A stretch of DNA of 64,000 nucleotides from Omphiscola glabra. Lineage: Eukaryota > Mollusca > Gastropoda > Lymnaeidae. Each line of letters begins with the position of its first letter. The first letter of the stretch is position 1. Shown in pieces: positions 21,591 to 36,500 of the stretch. Location of the stretch: the NCBI GenBank assembly GCA_964017045.1, contig OZ024797.1:18631307-18695306 (forward strand), given 5' to 3'. The notes below the pieces were generated by a model that made no database searches, was not told the DNA's origin, and saw only the letters and a program-made list of their open reading frames with translations. The position numbers were made by a program, and so were the translations under genes.

Positions 21591-24500
21591 TTGCTGACCA
21601 GCTCAGGATCCTCCTTCTCTTGATCAGCGTGAACTTTGACCCCTTCATCCCAATGCCACTGGAGCATGGTGGCTTTACAATCTCTAAAGACAAACAATAA
21701 AGTTGACATGTATACTTAAACAACTAGAAGGAAGGAAAAAAAAAAAAATTTTTATCCGAACTTTAATTTAAACTAATGGACATAAGAATTGCTTTACAAA
21801 TGTAAAATTTCCTACTGTTAATTAAAATAATTGTTTCAATTTCAAACTGAAAAATTTCCTATTGTTAAGTAAAATAATTGTTTCAATTTCAAACTGACAG
21901 CTTACTTAAGAAATTTTGATAGAGTCTTGCAAGACAAAGTGTTGTATCAAATGTTGAAGGATAATATACATGATACAGCAAATAAGCTCATGGAGCAGGA
22001 ACACTTTTAACAGACCAAACAACACAGGAGATGAAAAAAAAAATGAATAAGAAATGGCCTCAACAACACTGTCCTATGAGAAGAGGAATATCTGATGATT
22101 GGTCTCTGAGAGAACACAAGAGGTGGAGTTATCTTTGGACAAACCTGACAGTTGCCTTTGACTCTGGAGGACATTCATAGACAGATTTGTTGGTGTTGAT
22201 GTTGTACCAGTAGAGGTGACCTGTTGATTTACTGCGACACCTGCTCCATGGCTCTGAAACAAAGCAGGTTAAGAGATGATTATCATTTAGATATGAACAT
22301 TAAAAGAAATACAGGAAATAAAAACAAGAATCTTAATTTCGGCACAAATAAATATATTATCTGTCGTAACAATGCAAACATGTTTTACCTTTAACAGTTC
22401 TTATGATGCTGAGTCCAGATGGAGTGAAGAAACTGCCAGAGTGTGTACTGTAACACAACCTTGGTTTGTTTGAGCCCTTCACTAGACGCATGGCCAGTCT
22501 GTACATAAAATAGTATAGGCTATTTGTGATTGGCTAGTCTGTACATAAAACATTATAGGTTATTTGTGAGTTGGCATTATTTTAAAGTCTAAAATGTATG
22601 AATGCTGTGCGCTTGATCAACCACACCTCTTTTCAAAGTAATTTTTCATGCAAAAAAAAGTCAGATCCACAATGATCAGGTGACACAATGATCAGGTGAC
22701 ACAATGATCAGGTGACACAATGATCAGGTGACACAATGATCAGGTGACATAATGATCAGGTGACACAATGATCAGGTGACACAATGATCAGGTGACACAA
22801 TGATCATGTGACACAATGATCAGGTGACACAATGATCAGGTAACACAATGATCAGGTAACACAATGATCAGGTAACACAATGATCAGGTAACACAATGAT
22901 CAGGTAACACAATGATCAGGTGACACAATGATCAGGTAACATAATGATCAGGTGACACAATGATCAGGTGACACAATGATCAGGTGACACAATGATCATG
23001 TGACACAATGATCAGGTGACACAATGATCAGGTAACACAATGATCAGGTGACACAATGATCAGGTAACACAATGATCAGGTGACACAATGATCATGTGAC
23101 ACAATGATCAGGTAACACAATGATCAGGTGACACAATGATCAGGTGACACAATGATCAGGTGACACAATGATCAGGTAACACAATGATCAGGTGACACAA
23201 TGATCATGTGACACAATGATCAGGTAACACAATGATCAGGTGACACAATGATCAGGTGACACAATGATCAGGTGACACAATGATCAGGTAACACAATGAT
23301 CAGGTAACACAATGATCAGGTGACACAATGATCATGTGACATAATGATCAGGTGACACAATGATCAGGTGACAATGATCAGGTAACACAATGATCAGGTA
23401 ACACAATGATCATGTGACACAATGATCAGGTAACACAATGATCAGGTAACACAATGATCAGGTGACACAATGATCAGGTAACACAATGATCAGGTGACAC
23501 AATGATCAGGTGACACAATGATCAGGTGACACAATGATCAGGTAACACAATAGGTGCAAATAATTTAAAGACATGACATCAGCTTCAATGAGACAAAGAT
23601 CTAGTTTCTGAAAGAAATTTTTGCACCCAGCAGCAGCAGGACTCGCCTTTCAAATATTTCTTGTGCCTTGTGGAGAGGAAAAATGTCCAGTTTGTAGATT
23701 TGGGTCAAGTCAGATCTTGTCGGCTTCCATAGAGCTTTTATAAACTTCTGGAGCTTTTCTTGTCTGGAAATTTTTAAAAAAATTAAAAAAAGAGTAAAAA
23801 ACAATTTTAATATTTTTTTCATTTTTTTTTGGCCTTTGTAATGGAAATATAAGACTAAGTTAGTTCACTTATTCCTTTTAAACAGTTGTTATCCTTCATT
23901 AATAATAACTTTTTAAAAGATATTTTATTTAACTAATTTGTTGCTGGAGCAAGAAAATACTAATATTTATCAAAACTGTCAAAGAGTTACAACTTGTATG
24001 ATTATTGGAGTATTTCAAATTTGTCCACGACAGAAGCTTATGAAACCTATGAGAAATGTTGGCCAAGTATGTTATCATTAGTAAATTCAAAGAGATTCAC
24101 CTTTTCTCAAATGACATCCCTCGGACATCTTCACCACAAAGGAAAAAGGCGTCCAGAACATGAATGGTTGTTAAACGTCTTTGACCTTTGCCCTAACACA
24201 ATGAAATTTTTATTTTTGAATAATAGCATGCCTATTGATACAACAAATATCTTAATAAGTGCACGGAAAATGCCTAAAGTAAAAATAAACCCCAAATTTT
24301 TATCTTTAAATCACAATGAAAAAGATTTTATGTTACATTCCTAGAACAAGAGTGCGCTCTTTTGAAGCGATAGCGCCAAAGTTATGGAATAGTTTACCTC
24401 AATCTTTGAGGAGTATTGAAAAGGATAGAAAATCATTTAGGAAACATTTAAAGACTTTTTTTGTTTAAACAGATTTATGAAAACCAGAGCGCAGTGAGCA

Positions 24501-27500
24501 TGCTAAAGTAGCATGGATACCAGCGCTTTAGAAGTATCCAATCAATCAACAATAGACATCAGTAAAACTGTAATCATTTATCTTCTATTTCCCATTTTAA
24601 TAGCATCTCTTCAAAGAAGATCCTAACATAAATCTATCAAATGCTTGCAACTAATGATCTACTCAGTTGCTAACCAAGCTCAAAGGATAGAGTGGAGATT
24701 AGCCACCAGTAGCTTACCTCCCCTTTCATCTCCGTCACAGACTGGACTTCCAATAAAGTCCTGTTGGGCAGCTCAACTCTTGATTCCAACTTAGTCCACC
24801 AGATTTTGGATTTACCATCCCATTTGTAGGAGTTGGCTCTCTGAACAATAAAATTACACAGCTTAAGTCAATTAAAAAGAGCTAATAAAAAAACGCAAAC
24901 ACAAAGAATAGCAGAATTATATAAAAAAAAAGATAAGTATGACTTATTTTTTGAACAAAAAAAAATTGTAGCACAGCTGGGAATCAAGAACACTACATTA
25001 ATATATTAACTTAGTTCTTACAAACGGAAACAGAAAAAATTTGAAATAATAATAAAATCAAATAATCACATTTAGAAAAAGTCGGATGCCCTTTTTAAAA
25101 TAAAATTACAAAATTTCAAGTAGCATTGCTCGAGTTAAACTATTCTGTGATGTTAATGAGATAACAAGGTGATGACTCACACCACAGCCCAGCAGATAGA
25201 AACTGGCCCCTTCACCTCTCACTAAACAGCTGTAGCTGTACAAGCTTTTGATGGTGTGAAGTCTACTGTGGGTCAGCTCCTGGCCTGTTTCTTCAAAAAC
25301 CTCTTTAGAGCTGTCCTGCAATACCATACAATTTTAAAATTCAACTTTTTTTTTTCTTAGGTTTATCTGATTTGCATATGTGACTGAGCATATATCACAC
25401 AAGGGCTTCAGAGAGATAACGTTATATTCTAAAGACAAATGCATATTTGATTCTGGTTCTGGTTCGGTACGTTGCTGCATCCATAAACTGGCATATGTGC
25501 AACGGTTGGGGAAGCGATGTTGCCAATCTAACGGCTCCTAGCAGATGCCAGGGCGGCCTTGAAGCTTTCGATCGTTGTCGAGTTCACGGCAGTATTGTCC
25601 AGGTTGTTCCAAGCAATTATGGTGCGTGGAAAGAATGACTGCACTGTGTTACTCCGAGGCACAGTGAAGCATTTGTTATTGTTTCGGGTGTAATTTCTCA
25701 TGGAGTTGTCAGATGTTATCTCTCTGTAGACAAGACAGTCATCTGCAAACAGCCTCACTTGAGATTTTACAGTATCAGGGAGGTCGTTTATGTGACAGAG
25801 AAAGAGAAGGGGGACCAGTACTGTGCCTTGAGGAACTCCTGAGTCTACAGTGGCTTTGCCTGATCGGACGCCATCTACCACTACTTGCATGGTCCGTTTT
25901 GTTAGAAATGTTGAGAGCCAGGAGTGAAGGTTGCCGGTAATGCCGTAGGGGTGGAGTTTGTGTAGAAGAAGGCTGTGTGGAACAGTGTCGAAGGCCTTGG
26001 AGAAGTCGAGAATTGCCATGTCGATTTGGTTACCTTTGTCATAGGAGGCAAGGAGGTCATTGGTGGTGATGATTAATTGAGTTTCTGTGGAGTATCCAGA
26101 GCGGAAACCGTGATTTGAATGCATTTCTTTAAAAGCCCAAATAGTTTCGATAATTCTAGAAACTAATTAATTTAACAGAAAATAATACAAATTTAAACCT
26201 TCATAAGTGCACGGAAGGTGGCCATTGGATCAGGTCGCCCAGGAGGAGCTCTTATTTCATCTGGTATCTGTACGAAAAAATAATGTCACATTTATGCAGT
26301 AAACGAGACAAAAATGCATATCATTATTTTTCTTTCAAATTTTCAATAAAAATTCAACAATCTGTAATTTTTATCTTTTGTTTTTAAATTTATATAAATT
26401 CACTAAGGATAAATTTAGAGAAATACCATTAGGGTCATTGAACTTTTCATGAAATGCTCACCTTCCATTTTTCTAAACATTTTTTCCGAACATCAGACTG
26501 CCTTGTCTCATACAGTTGACTGGAATACATACAATTGAATCACTATAAATAAACGGCATCAATTGTGAAATGAAAACTTAAGACATGCTAAACTAGCAAA
26601 AATGAAGAAAAGATGGAGAAAAATTAATGAATGTAAATGTTAAGATATTATTTGCAATGAGTTTGTACCTGTTTTTTGTAAATACTTCAATTTTTTTCAA
26701 ATTGATGGCCTGTAGTCTTGCAAGCCTGAAGGACACAAACAATTTTTATTTGGATAGAAGAAGCATAAAATATAAGGTTTTTAAAAAAAAACAACATTTG
26801 TATTAATTTTAAAATTGATTTGCGTATAAGATAAACAATATTTTATCATGTTCACTAGTAAAGATGAAAATAATATTTTCTTGCACAATGAACTTTTCCA
26901 GTTTAAAAAAAAACACATGCAAATTGTTGACTATATTATATTTGATTTTAATTTCTAAGTCAACGCTTAGTTTCTTTTAAATTAAGTATAAAATAAAGGA
27001 AAACTGGATTCAGGCCAGTTTAAGGTATTAAAAACCTTTAAAAAAAGATCAATTAAAACTTGTGTGATCTTTCTTTCAGCATCAAGGAAGTTTTACTTAT
27101 AATTATTAACATTAAAGACTCACTGCTCATTAGAATTGACAATGTATGTAAAAAATGGCTCATCATTGGTAAGGGTGTCTAGGGGAACTATGTGTAAAAT
27201 ATCCTGTGAGGACACAGCCGACATGTACTGACATAAGCCCAAGTTTATGGTGTGAAAATACTGCTGCACCGAATCTTTATCTGCCTTCAAGTTCTTACAA
27301 ACAATGTATCTGTACAAGAAACAAATTAATGGATTGTGACATTGTATGGCAGATTTCATTAAAGCTATCAAAACTTTTGAGAGCTTATTTTTCATGCTTT
27401 CTAAAACAAATAAACTGTGTGCATCTAAAAAATAAAAGACCACAATTAAGTGGAAATAAACAGAACTTTTATGAAAATTACATCAAGAGCTAATGACCAA

Positions 27501-30500
27501 ATTATGTTCAAGCTAAGGCCAGTAAATAAATAAGCAGTCTCGTCTTATCAAGAAAAGTTCTTATAACCTTTTCTTAAAATCCAGCATGATAAAAACAAAA
27601 TTCAGGCTGATGATATTGATACACAGTAGCAATTTTGATCAACAAGTCCAAACCCACCTTTCTGAATTGGCAGGCCTACTTGTAACAGGTTTAAAGATGG
27701 CCACTTGTTCAAAGATCATGTTCATTAAATAAACCAAACCGACACTGAATGGTGTGAACAAATCAAACAACTTGCACACAAAATGACCTCCTGGGAATGA
27801 AGATTTCAAATTGAGTGGCAGTTCTTACACTGCAATACATCAAGCCAACCAAGAATAGGATCATTTCAGATGTGTTAAATGCATGCCTTACAAAAGTTAA
27901 GGAGGCAATGCCAGTCTTAATTAAATTCATAAACAAAACAGTGCTTATCAATGTAGAAAACAATATTTAAACAAGTAGAAAGATTACCTGTCCGAAGAAT
28001 CATGATAGCAACCAAGAATTGGCACAAGTAGAGCTGTTTAGATAGTATCTCTTGAATATTCTCTTGGCCTTCTACTGAAAAGCCCTGTAATGGAAATAAT
28101 TATGTATCAGAACATTTGTTTTGAAAAATGAGTTAAATAAATGGGTTCATTTTGAAAACCAGACAATATCTATGCATTATCCTTGAGTTAATTATAAGGA
28201 ATCAAGTAATTATAAAGATTATTTCATATCTGATTAAAAATTCGAAGTGGCTATTCATACCCGGGTACCAGAAGTGAGAGGTTGGGAGTAAAAAACTATT
28301 TAAAATATTATTGTTGGGTTTGTAAGACAAAATGAGGTATCAAATGAAATATAATTGAATGGACTATATGTTTGTAAACTTAATTCTTCAGTTTATCTAA
28401 AATAAACTACCACAAATGACATCCAAATAGCATTAGTCGCCATTTGCATCCGGGTACCATTAGACTCAATGGTATTCGGATGTCATTTGCGGTAGTTTAT
28501 TTTAGTTAAACTGAAGAAGTAAGTTTACAGACGTATAGTCCATTCAATTATCTTTCATTTGATACCAAATTAAAATAGTTAAAAATTTAAATAGTTTTTT
28601 AATCCCAACCTCTCATTTCTGGTACCCGGGTACGAATAGTAACAGCCTTAAAAAATATAAATCACTTATATATATATATATATTCTATTTAGACAGCTTA
28701 CAAACTACTAACATGTACCTTTACATTATTAGTTATGTATGTTGAATGTAAATATTTTCATCTGAAACAATACAAGCTTACACCATCAGCCATGACAAAG
28801 TGCACTCCCTTGCCATCTGTATTGGCATGGACAAACTTGTCGAACTCTGCCTGGTTATCTGCTCTGAAGATGTCACCATCACCTTGCAGCCCCCCAACAC
28901 CTATGGAAAGGTAAACTTCTCAAAATGTGGAAGTGTACACATCAAGATTTAGCTGATGGTGATCTACTCAATTTGGGAAAAAAAAGACTATCTGAAATAG
29001 TTAATATTTTTTTTACTTCATCTGTCTTTCTCAGTGACTGCAAAAATGACTTCATTTTGGACTTTTAAACAAAAGAGGAAATGCTTTTAAAATTGTTTGC
29101 AAAAAATTATTTCCCAGGTAATGAGGGGGAGAGACTGCAATCAGCTTGGGTAATAGGGAAATGAGTGAACAAAGAAGAGGACAACCTTGGGGAAAAAAAA
29201 AAAGGACACAAGAAAACACTAACATGTCAGAAAGAAGCCTTTTTCAGCGAACAAACAACAGTCATAAGTCACTTTCCTCTTGCTGTCCTCTCGGATGCTA
29301 CAATGCAGCTATGTGTTCATTTTAATTTTGAACTGTTTTTACCGCTGTTTGTTTGCCGAAGAAGGCTTTTTGCCAACACGTCTGTTGCTTTGTTGCGTCC
29401 CTTTTTTATTTCAGGATTTCCCATACTTTGTTTCGCTCACTTCCTACAATTTCCCAGGGTATGAATAGGAGAAGATTCCACACTTTATAACCTATTATCA
29501 GATTAAGGCACACTTGACCACAACACAGAGGCAGTTATGTAAAATTGAATAATGTAACAACTTACTCTCTTTATATAGGAGAAATCATGGCAATATTAGC
29601 AGACCACTTTTATCTATTTACAATTAAAATAATGATTAAAAATAAAGATGATTACACAAATTTTCTTTTTTTTAAAAAATAATTGACAAAGAAAAAAAAA
29701 TTAATTTAACTCTACAACAGATTTTTGTTGTTGTTGGAGTGGAGGCAAACGGATAATGTGATTATTTTAAAAACGAGGGGACAAAACACATGATGAGGCT
29801 CTTAAAATGGTTTTTACTTACCATAATGAGGCTCAAACATTTCTGGTGGCCCAGCAAAGAAATCCTCCAGTTTGAAATCATTAGATCCTCTTAGGGTCAG
29901 ACCGAAGCCTTTTGATTCACCTTTTCTCCTCCATAAAATATACTCGCTGAAACCTCCAGGTCCTGCACAGACGTCAGCAAAGTAGAGCAATTCGTTGGGC
30001 TCAACTAGTGGTTCCTGAGAGGAAATTGAAATAGCATAGTTAATTTATGTATGTCTCAGTACTGAAATAGCTTTAGGCATGGGGGTGCACTGCTCTATGG
30101 TTCAAGTAATAATGTATGGCATCCTTCCGTCTTCACGAGACGATGGAGTATGCATATTGTAGTCCTACACTTCGACGAGTGGCTCACTAGGCCAATCCTG
30201 GAATGACAATCTCGTCTGCATTTCACGCAGGAGAATGATGATTCCTGGTTAATTTTGGCCTTCCGTGCTGTTCTTTTTCTTGCAAGGGCTTCGTTCCGCA
30301 CATCTTCTGCCTTTTTCACTCCTCGTTGTTCGGCAATGATCTCCCATTTGTTGACTTCAATGTTCGCTTCCTTCAAGCTCTTTTTGCAAACGTCCATATA
30401 TCTCAGACGAGGCCGTCCAATAAGTCTTGTCCCTTCTGCCAACTCTGCATACAACAGAATCTTTGGAATACGGCCTTCCTCCATTCTCCTTACATGGCCT

Positions 30501-33500
30501 AACCAGCGAAGGCGCTTCTTGCTAAGAGCGGAGAATATGCTACACATTTTGGAACGTTCCAAGACCTCTGTGTTAGTCACCTTGTCCTGCCATCGGATGC
30601 GTAGAATGCGACGCAGACATCGTTGATGGAAGCTGTTGAGTTTCCGCTCGAGACTGGTATATGTGGTCCACACTTCACTGCCATATAGGAGCGTACTAAG
30701 CACGCATGCCTGATAGACACTTAGCTTTGTTTTTTCAGTTAGATTGAGATTATTCCACGCCCGCTTATTCAGTTTAGCCATAGTTGCTGCTGCTTTTGCG
30801 ATCCTGATGTTTATCTCTTCATCAATGGAGAGAGAACTAGAAATATTGGATCCAAGGTATGTGAAATGCTCAACAACCGACAGATTATGGCCCTCAATAG
30901 TTATAATTGGAGGGGACGGCGCTTCTTGCATCATGACATGAGTTTTCTGTAGACTAATTAACAATCCAAACTCTTTACAAGCGTGTAATAAGACAGTTAA
31001 CTAGCCACTGAAGACATTCTTCTGTGTGAAATGTTAAGGCTGCATAGTCAGCGAACAGCAGTTCACGAATTAGTACCCTTTTTACTTTGGTCTTTGCACG
31101 AAGGCGAGCGATATTGAACAGCCTACCATCAGATCTGGTATGTATGTACACTATGTATCTTCACAGTCCTTGAAAGCAAATTGAAGGAGCATCGAGAAGA
31201 AAATGGAGAAGAGAGTTGGTGCCAGTACACAACCCTGTTTTACTCCGCTGCTGACTGGGAATGCCTCAGAGACAGCGCCATTGAATGTGACTGTGCTGTG
31301 CATGTTTTTGTGAAATGATTGTATGATTGTGAGCAGTCGTGGGGGACAACCTATTCTTTGTAAGATACTGAACAGGCCATTCCGCCTTACCAAGTCGAAT
31401 GCCTTTGTCAGATCTAAGAAAACGATATAAAGAGGCATATGCTGTTCACGATACTTCTCCTGCATTTGGCGTAACGAGAATATCATGTCTATAGTTGAGC
31501 GCCCACTCCGGAAGCCACACTGGGACTCTGGATAGATGCGGTTAGCCAGACTCTGCAATCGTTTTAAGGCAACACGGGCAAAGGTCTTTCCAACTAAACC
31601 AAGGAGAGAAATTCCTCGGTAGTTATTACAATCACTTCGGTCCCCTTTATTTTTGTACAATTTTACGATGTTAGCGTCTCTCATGTCCTGGGGAATGTGA
31701 TATTTTTCCCAACACAGACAGAGGAGCTCATGTAAGGGCTGAAATAGTATTGTTTTTCCATTTTTGAGGACTTCCGGGGGAATGCCGTCAATCCCTGGTG
31801 CCTTCCCAACAGCAAGGTAATCTATTGCTTTTTCGAGCTCCTGCATTGTTGGCTCTTCATCTAGGTCTTCCATTATTGTCAAGGCTGGAATGTTATTCAA
31901 AGCGGTCTCAGTGACTACATTCACTGTTGCGTATAGCTCAAGATAATGCTCAACCCAACGCCGGAGTTGTTCGTTTGGGTTCTGAATAATTTGACCAGTC
32001 TTGGACTTGAGCGGTGCTATTTTTGAGGTATGTGGACCTAATGCCCTCTTAATGCCCTCGTACATGTTTCTTGCATCCCCGTTGTCAGAAGCTGATTGGA
32101 TGCAGTTGCAAATTTCCAGCCAGTAAGTGTTAGCACAATGACGGGCAGTCTGCTGGGATATTTCGGAGAGCCTGTAGTGTACGAGCACAAGGTGCATCCC
32201 TATAGGCAAGTAGGGCTCTTCTCTTCATCTCGATTACGGGTTCCATCACATTCCAATGCGCCTCGTACAGGTCATTATTTTTATGCTCCATTTTACCGTA
32301 GGCGGACATGGCTAAATTGTACATAGCATCTAGTAAATGAGTCCACTTAGAGTCAATAGTGCTATCGGGTGACCCTTTAGCAAGGGTATCCTGCAACACT
32401 TTTGAGAATTGCTGAATTTTTTCTGGATTGTTTGAGCAGTGGATGTTAATTTGTGGACGACACTTATTTTTTGCATTATGCAATTTTTTTGGCATTAGTC
32501 GTATCTTGCTTGCTACAAGAATGGTCCGTGTCACAGTCGGCACTGTGGTAACTGCGTGTGTGAAGTACACAGGTTAGCTCCACGCGCCTAGTGATGACGA
32601 GGTCTAGCTGGTGCCAGTGGCGGGAACGTGGGTGTCGCCATGACACTTTTTGGATTTGTTTACATTTGAAGAAGGTGTTGGTAACACAGAGACCATGGGA
32701 GCAGCACAACTCCAACAGACGTTGTCCGTTATCATTAATCCTTCCTAATCCGTGATAACCAAGACATGAAGGCCAGACTTCCTGATCAGCTCCTACCCTA
32801 GCATTAAAGTCGACCAGAATGTACAATGCTTCGGTTTTGGGAACACATGATAATTCTTGGTCCAGAGCCTCATAGAACTGATCTCTCTCACCTGGAGACG
32901 AATAAAGAGTTGGAGCATACACACTGAATATGTTGGCCTTGCCTGCAGATGATGACATACGCAGTCGCAGAATCCTCTCCGATCCCAATGTAGGAGGTTC
33001 AATACAGGCCAATAATGTGTTTTTTACGGCAAATCCAACACCATGACGCCTAGGTTCATCTGCGGGTTTCCCCTGCCAATAGAATGTGTAGCTGGCTTCC
33101 TTTATGGTACCACAATCCGCTAGTCGGGTCTCTTGAAGGCAGGCAATATCAATGTTTAGTCTGACGAGCTCCTTGTCAATTACAGCAGTTTTCCTTGCGT
33201 TGTCAACCTCTTGAATGTCGGTTTCAAAGCCAGGACACATCGTCCTTACATTCCAAATCGAAGTGGTTGAGTCTTCCTTCTATTTACTTTCTTTGCCTTA
33301 TAAAAAAAACTCTGCTCCTCGTGAAGTGACGTCACCAGTACAGCTACTTGGCCTGGGCGGTGATTTATGGAGACCAGCTGTTGCCCAATGCAGCAGATCC
33401 CCACTCTCCACGCAACCAGTGGATCCAAGGGAATGACAATTGTCAATACAGCTTGGCATTGACTGCGTCGCAGGAGCTGACGAAATGACATTGTTATAAT

Positions 33501-36500
33501 AACATGAAACATAACATGCACAATCTGCTTTTGATTTTATGAAGATGATTAGATAGGACTTTTCTGTACAACAAAGCTTATGCACAATCAGCTTTTGATT
33601 TTATGAAGATGATTAGATAGGACTTTTCTGTACAACAAAGCTTATGCACAATCAGCTTTTGATTTTATGAAGATGATTATATAGGACTTTTCTGTACAAC
33701 AAAGATTATGCACAATCAGCTTTTGATTTTATCACAGATATTTTGTATTACTTGTATATAGTGAAAATAAATGTATGTCCATAATAAATCTGAATTGATG
33801 TTAGAACTACAGCTTAAGTAATACAACACTAACACAACTGTTACAATAAGCAAAACACTGAATTTAAAGTAATTAAAGGTGTCATTGAAAAAAAAAAGTA
33901 GAGCCCTTACCCCTTTTGCATTTTTTGGATTGGTGAACATGAAGTCTAACACTGCATCCATGTTGGCCATCTTCATAGCTGCTCTGAAACACATTTTTTG
34001 ATGATTTTAAGTTGAGCTTCAATCAACATTAGCTAAAGTTGGGTTCCATTTAATGTAGCACTGTAAAAGTCATAAACTAATTTATTTTCAACATGTAGAT
34101 TCAGGCAATGATCAATATGCTCTATATGGAATGACTTTATAAAAATGAAATGCTAAAGTGAGTTATTTTTAAGCATTGTCAAGGTATATCTTGTCAAGCT
34201 ATGTGCTCTGAGGAGAAGTGACTGATAACTGTGGGGCGACCTGAGGGGGACCTGCTTTTAGTGTGTGGTGACTGATAACTGTGGGGCGATCTGAGGGGGA
34301 CCTGCTTTTAGTGTGTGGTGACTGATAACTGTGTGGCGACCTGAGGGGGACTTGCTTTTAGTGTGTGATAGTGAAGTACTCAGGTTGATTGATAAGCCTT
34401 GGTCAACAGAAGATCCCAACTCACAACCCACGCTAGTCTTACCACCATGGTTACACTCAAGAAATGCACAGCAAAAAATCTTTGCTAAATGCAACACAAG
34501 AAAGATATTATTATTTCTCACCTGTTCAAGAAGAAGGCCCCTCTTATAGTTTCGTATGGATTGGATTTTGTTCTAGCTCTTCTCATTTCTTCTGGCTCAA
34601 GAACATCAAATACACTCTAAAGAAAGATCGGGAAACATGGGATTAATATACTTTTTTTCCTACCGCTTATCACCATCTCAACCCCATCCCCTCCCACCCC
34701 CAAAAACCTATTATCTTATAATTTTAATAAATTTTAAAAAAATGAGCAATGAAAAGCTTAAATAAATGTATTTTTAATTTTGCGAGTGCTAAAAGTAAGA
34801 AATATCACCTTGCCATTGAGGACCAATTTGAGACTTTCTTCTGAGCAAAACTGTGTTTCATCATCAATCTCTCTCTTCTTCTAAAAACGTTTAAAGGCAA
34901 TATAATGCAAGATGAAGCGAATTCAAAAATTTCACACACAAATTATTAAAAGACTGAACATAATTTTTATCCAAGTAACACAATATTTGACATAGTAATA
35001 TAATAATTTAGGTGAAATATGGAACCATTTACAAAACCCTTGAAAATTATTTTGGAATTTCTGGTTCGGTTTTGGCTTGTTTTAGGTCGTACCTCTCCAA
35101 TAGAACGCAGGCGGTCTCTGTTTATGACTGTCTCTCCGGCAGTGCTGATTTGGTGTACTGAGTGCCACAGGGGTCAGTTTTGGGCCCGGTTCTATTCACA
35201 TTGTATACCAGGCCACTGCTCCTCTTGCTTGGGAGGCATGCTGTTGAGAGCCAGTCATTCACAGATGACACGCAGCTATACAAGCATACCCATCCCTCTC
35301 TTGTGGATGCCGCTGTCCAGACCATCAAGGCCTTCAAAACTGCACTCAATACACATCTCTTTAAACTCTACTACCTCGACTGATTCCCCACATCTGACCG
35401 ATAAACGATGCTGCTGGCTGCCGTCCATGGCTTGACATGTAAAAGTTATGGGGTGGGTGGGGTGAATATGCATTTGTTTCTGTTTTGTTTCTATACAGCT
35501 GTTCTTTATTACATAAATGTATTTAATTTTATTGTCACGATTATGTCTCTTTTCCTAATATTTTTATGTACTGCGCTGTACCGCGTTATTTAAGAAAACT
35601 AATAATAATAATAACAACAATGACACAATGAAAAATTCCGACAACTGTAACGCTATTGGTGCAGAGCAATATCATCCATGTTTGGTGTTCCCTTGGATTA
35701 TCTAGGTGTGTGGCGACAGGTAATTTGCTGTCTAGGGAACCAGTTTATACTCCTAAAGATAATATCCCAGGCATTGTGATTTCATCCTGTGAAGTCTACA
35801 CCGTCGTCACATTGTGACTGATAGATGCCAGGAAAAAAAAGTTTAAAAATTATATTTTAATTTAGTAACTTAACAGTAGATAAAATACTCACTGGACCAA
35901 CCACCATCCATGTCTTCATTTCTTCTGAAGATGGTATCTTGCCAGTATAAGGTGGAAGCCATTCTACCATTTCATCTATAATGATCTGTCAATTCATCAA
36001 ATATCACAATAAAAAGGAAAAGGAAACACAGGAAATTAATTTAGAAAGGTACAATAAAAAAGCAATATACATTAAATAAACATGTAATGATAAAAGTTAA
36101 AGACAGATAATTCAATAAATCAATTTTAGCCTAAAATGACCAACAATCATCTCTTACCTCTTCTTTATTGAAGTCCCAATCTACATCAGCTGGTTCCAAT
36201 CCAGGAACAACCATACCAAGACCCCGACGGCCTCTTTGGTTTGATGCCTCCACAATCTGTGTTCGACCTTGGCCATGTTTACCAAGACCTTCACCTTCTT
36301 TATGACCCATTTTCGCCTTTGTAAATAAATTTAAAAAAAAAATAATTAAAGAAATGGTTAACATTTAATTTAATACTAAAAATTTCTAATTTATTTCTAA
36401 TATTTTACCCATTCTTTTCTGACATTGATAATCCCTGGATAAAGACATACTGTTTCATTAATCTAATAGAGGAACAAGTTATATTCAAAAGTTGTTTAAA

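Noticed and set aside
22668..23551. CRISPR-like array
   Set aside because: Units are contiguous with no spacers and the context is an animal intron.
23994..24344. 116-codon plus-strand frame as a gene
   Set aside because: It overlaps CMTR1 exon 18 on the opposite strand (24101-24192, [16 protein letters not shown]) and then runs into LINE sequence.
29165..29468. Two overlapping plus-strand frames in CMTR1 intron 8
   Set aside because: There are no splice sites, motifs or start context; they look like chance frames in an intron.
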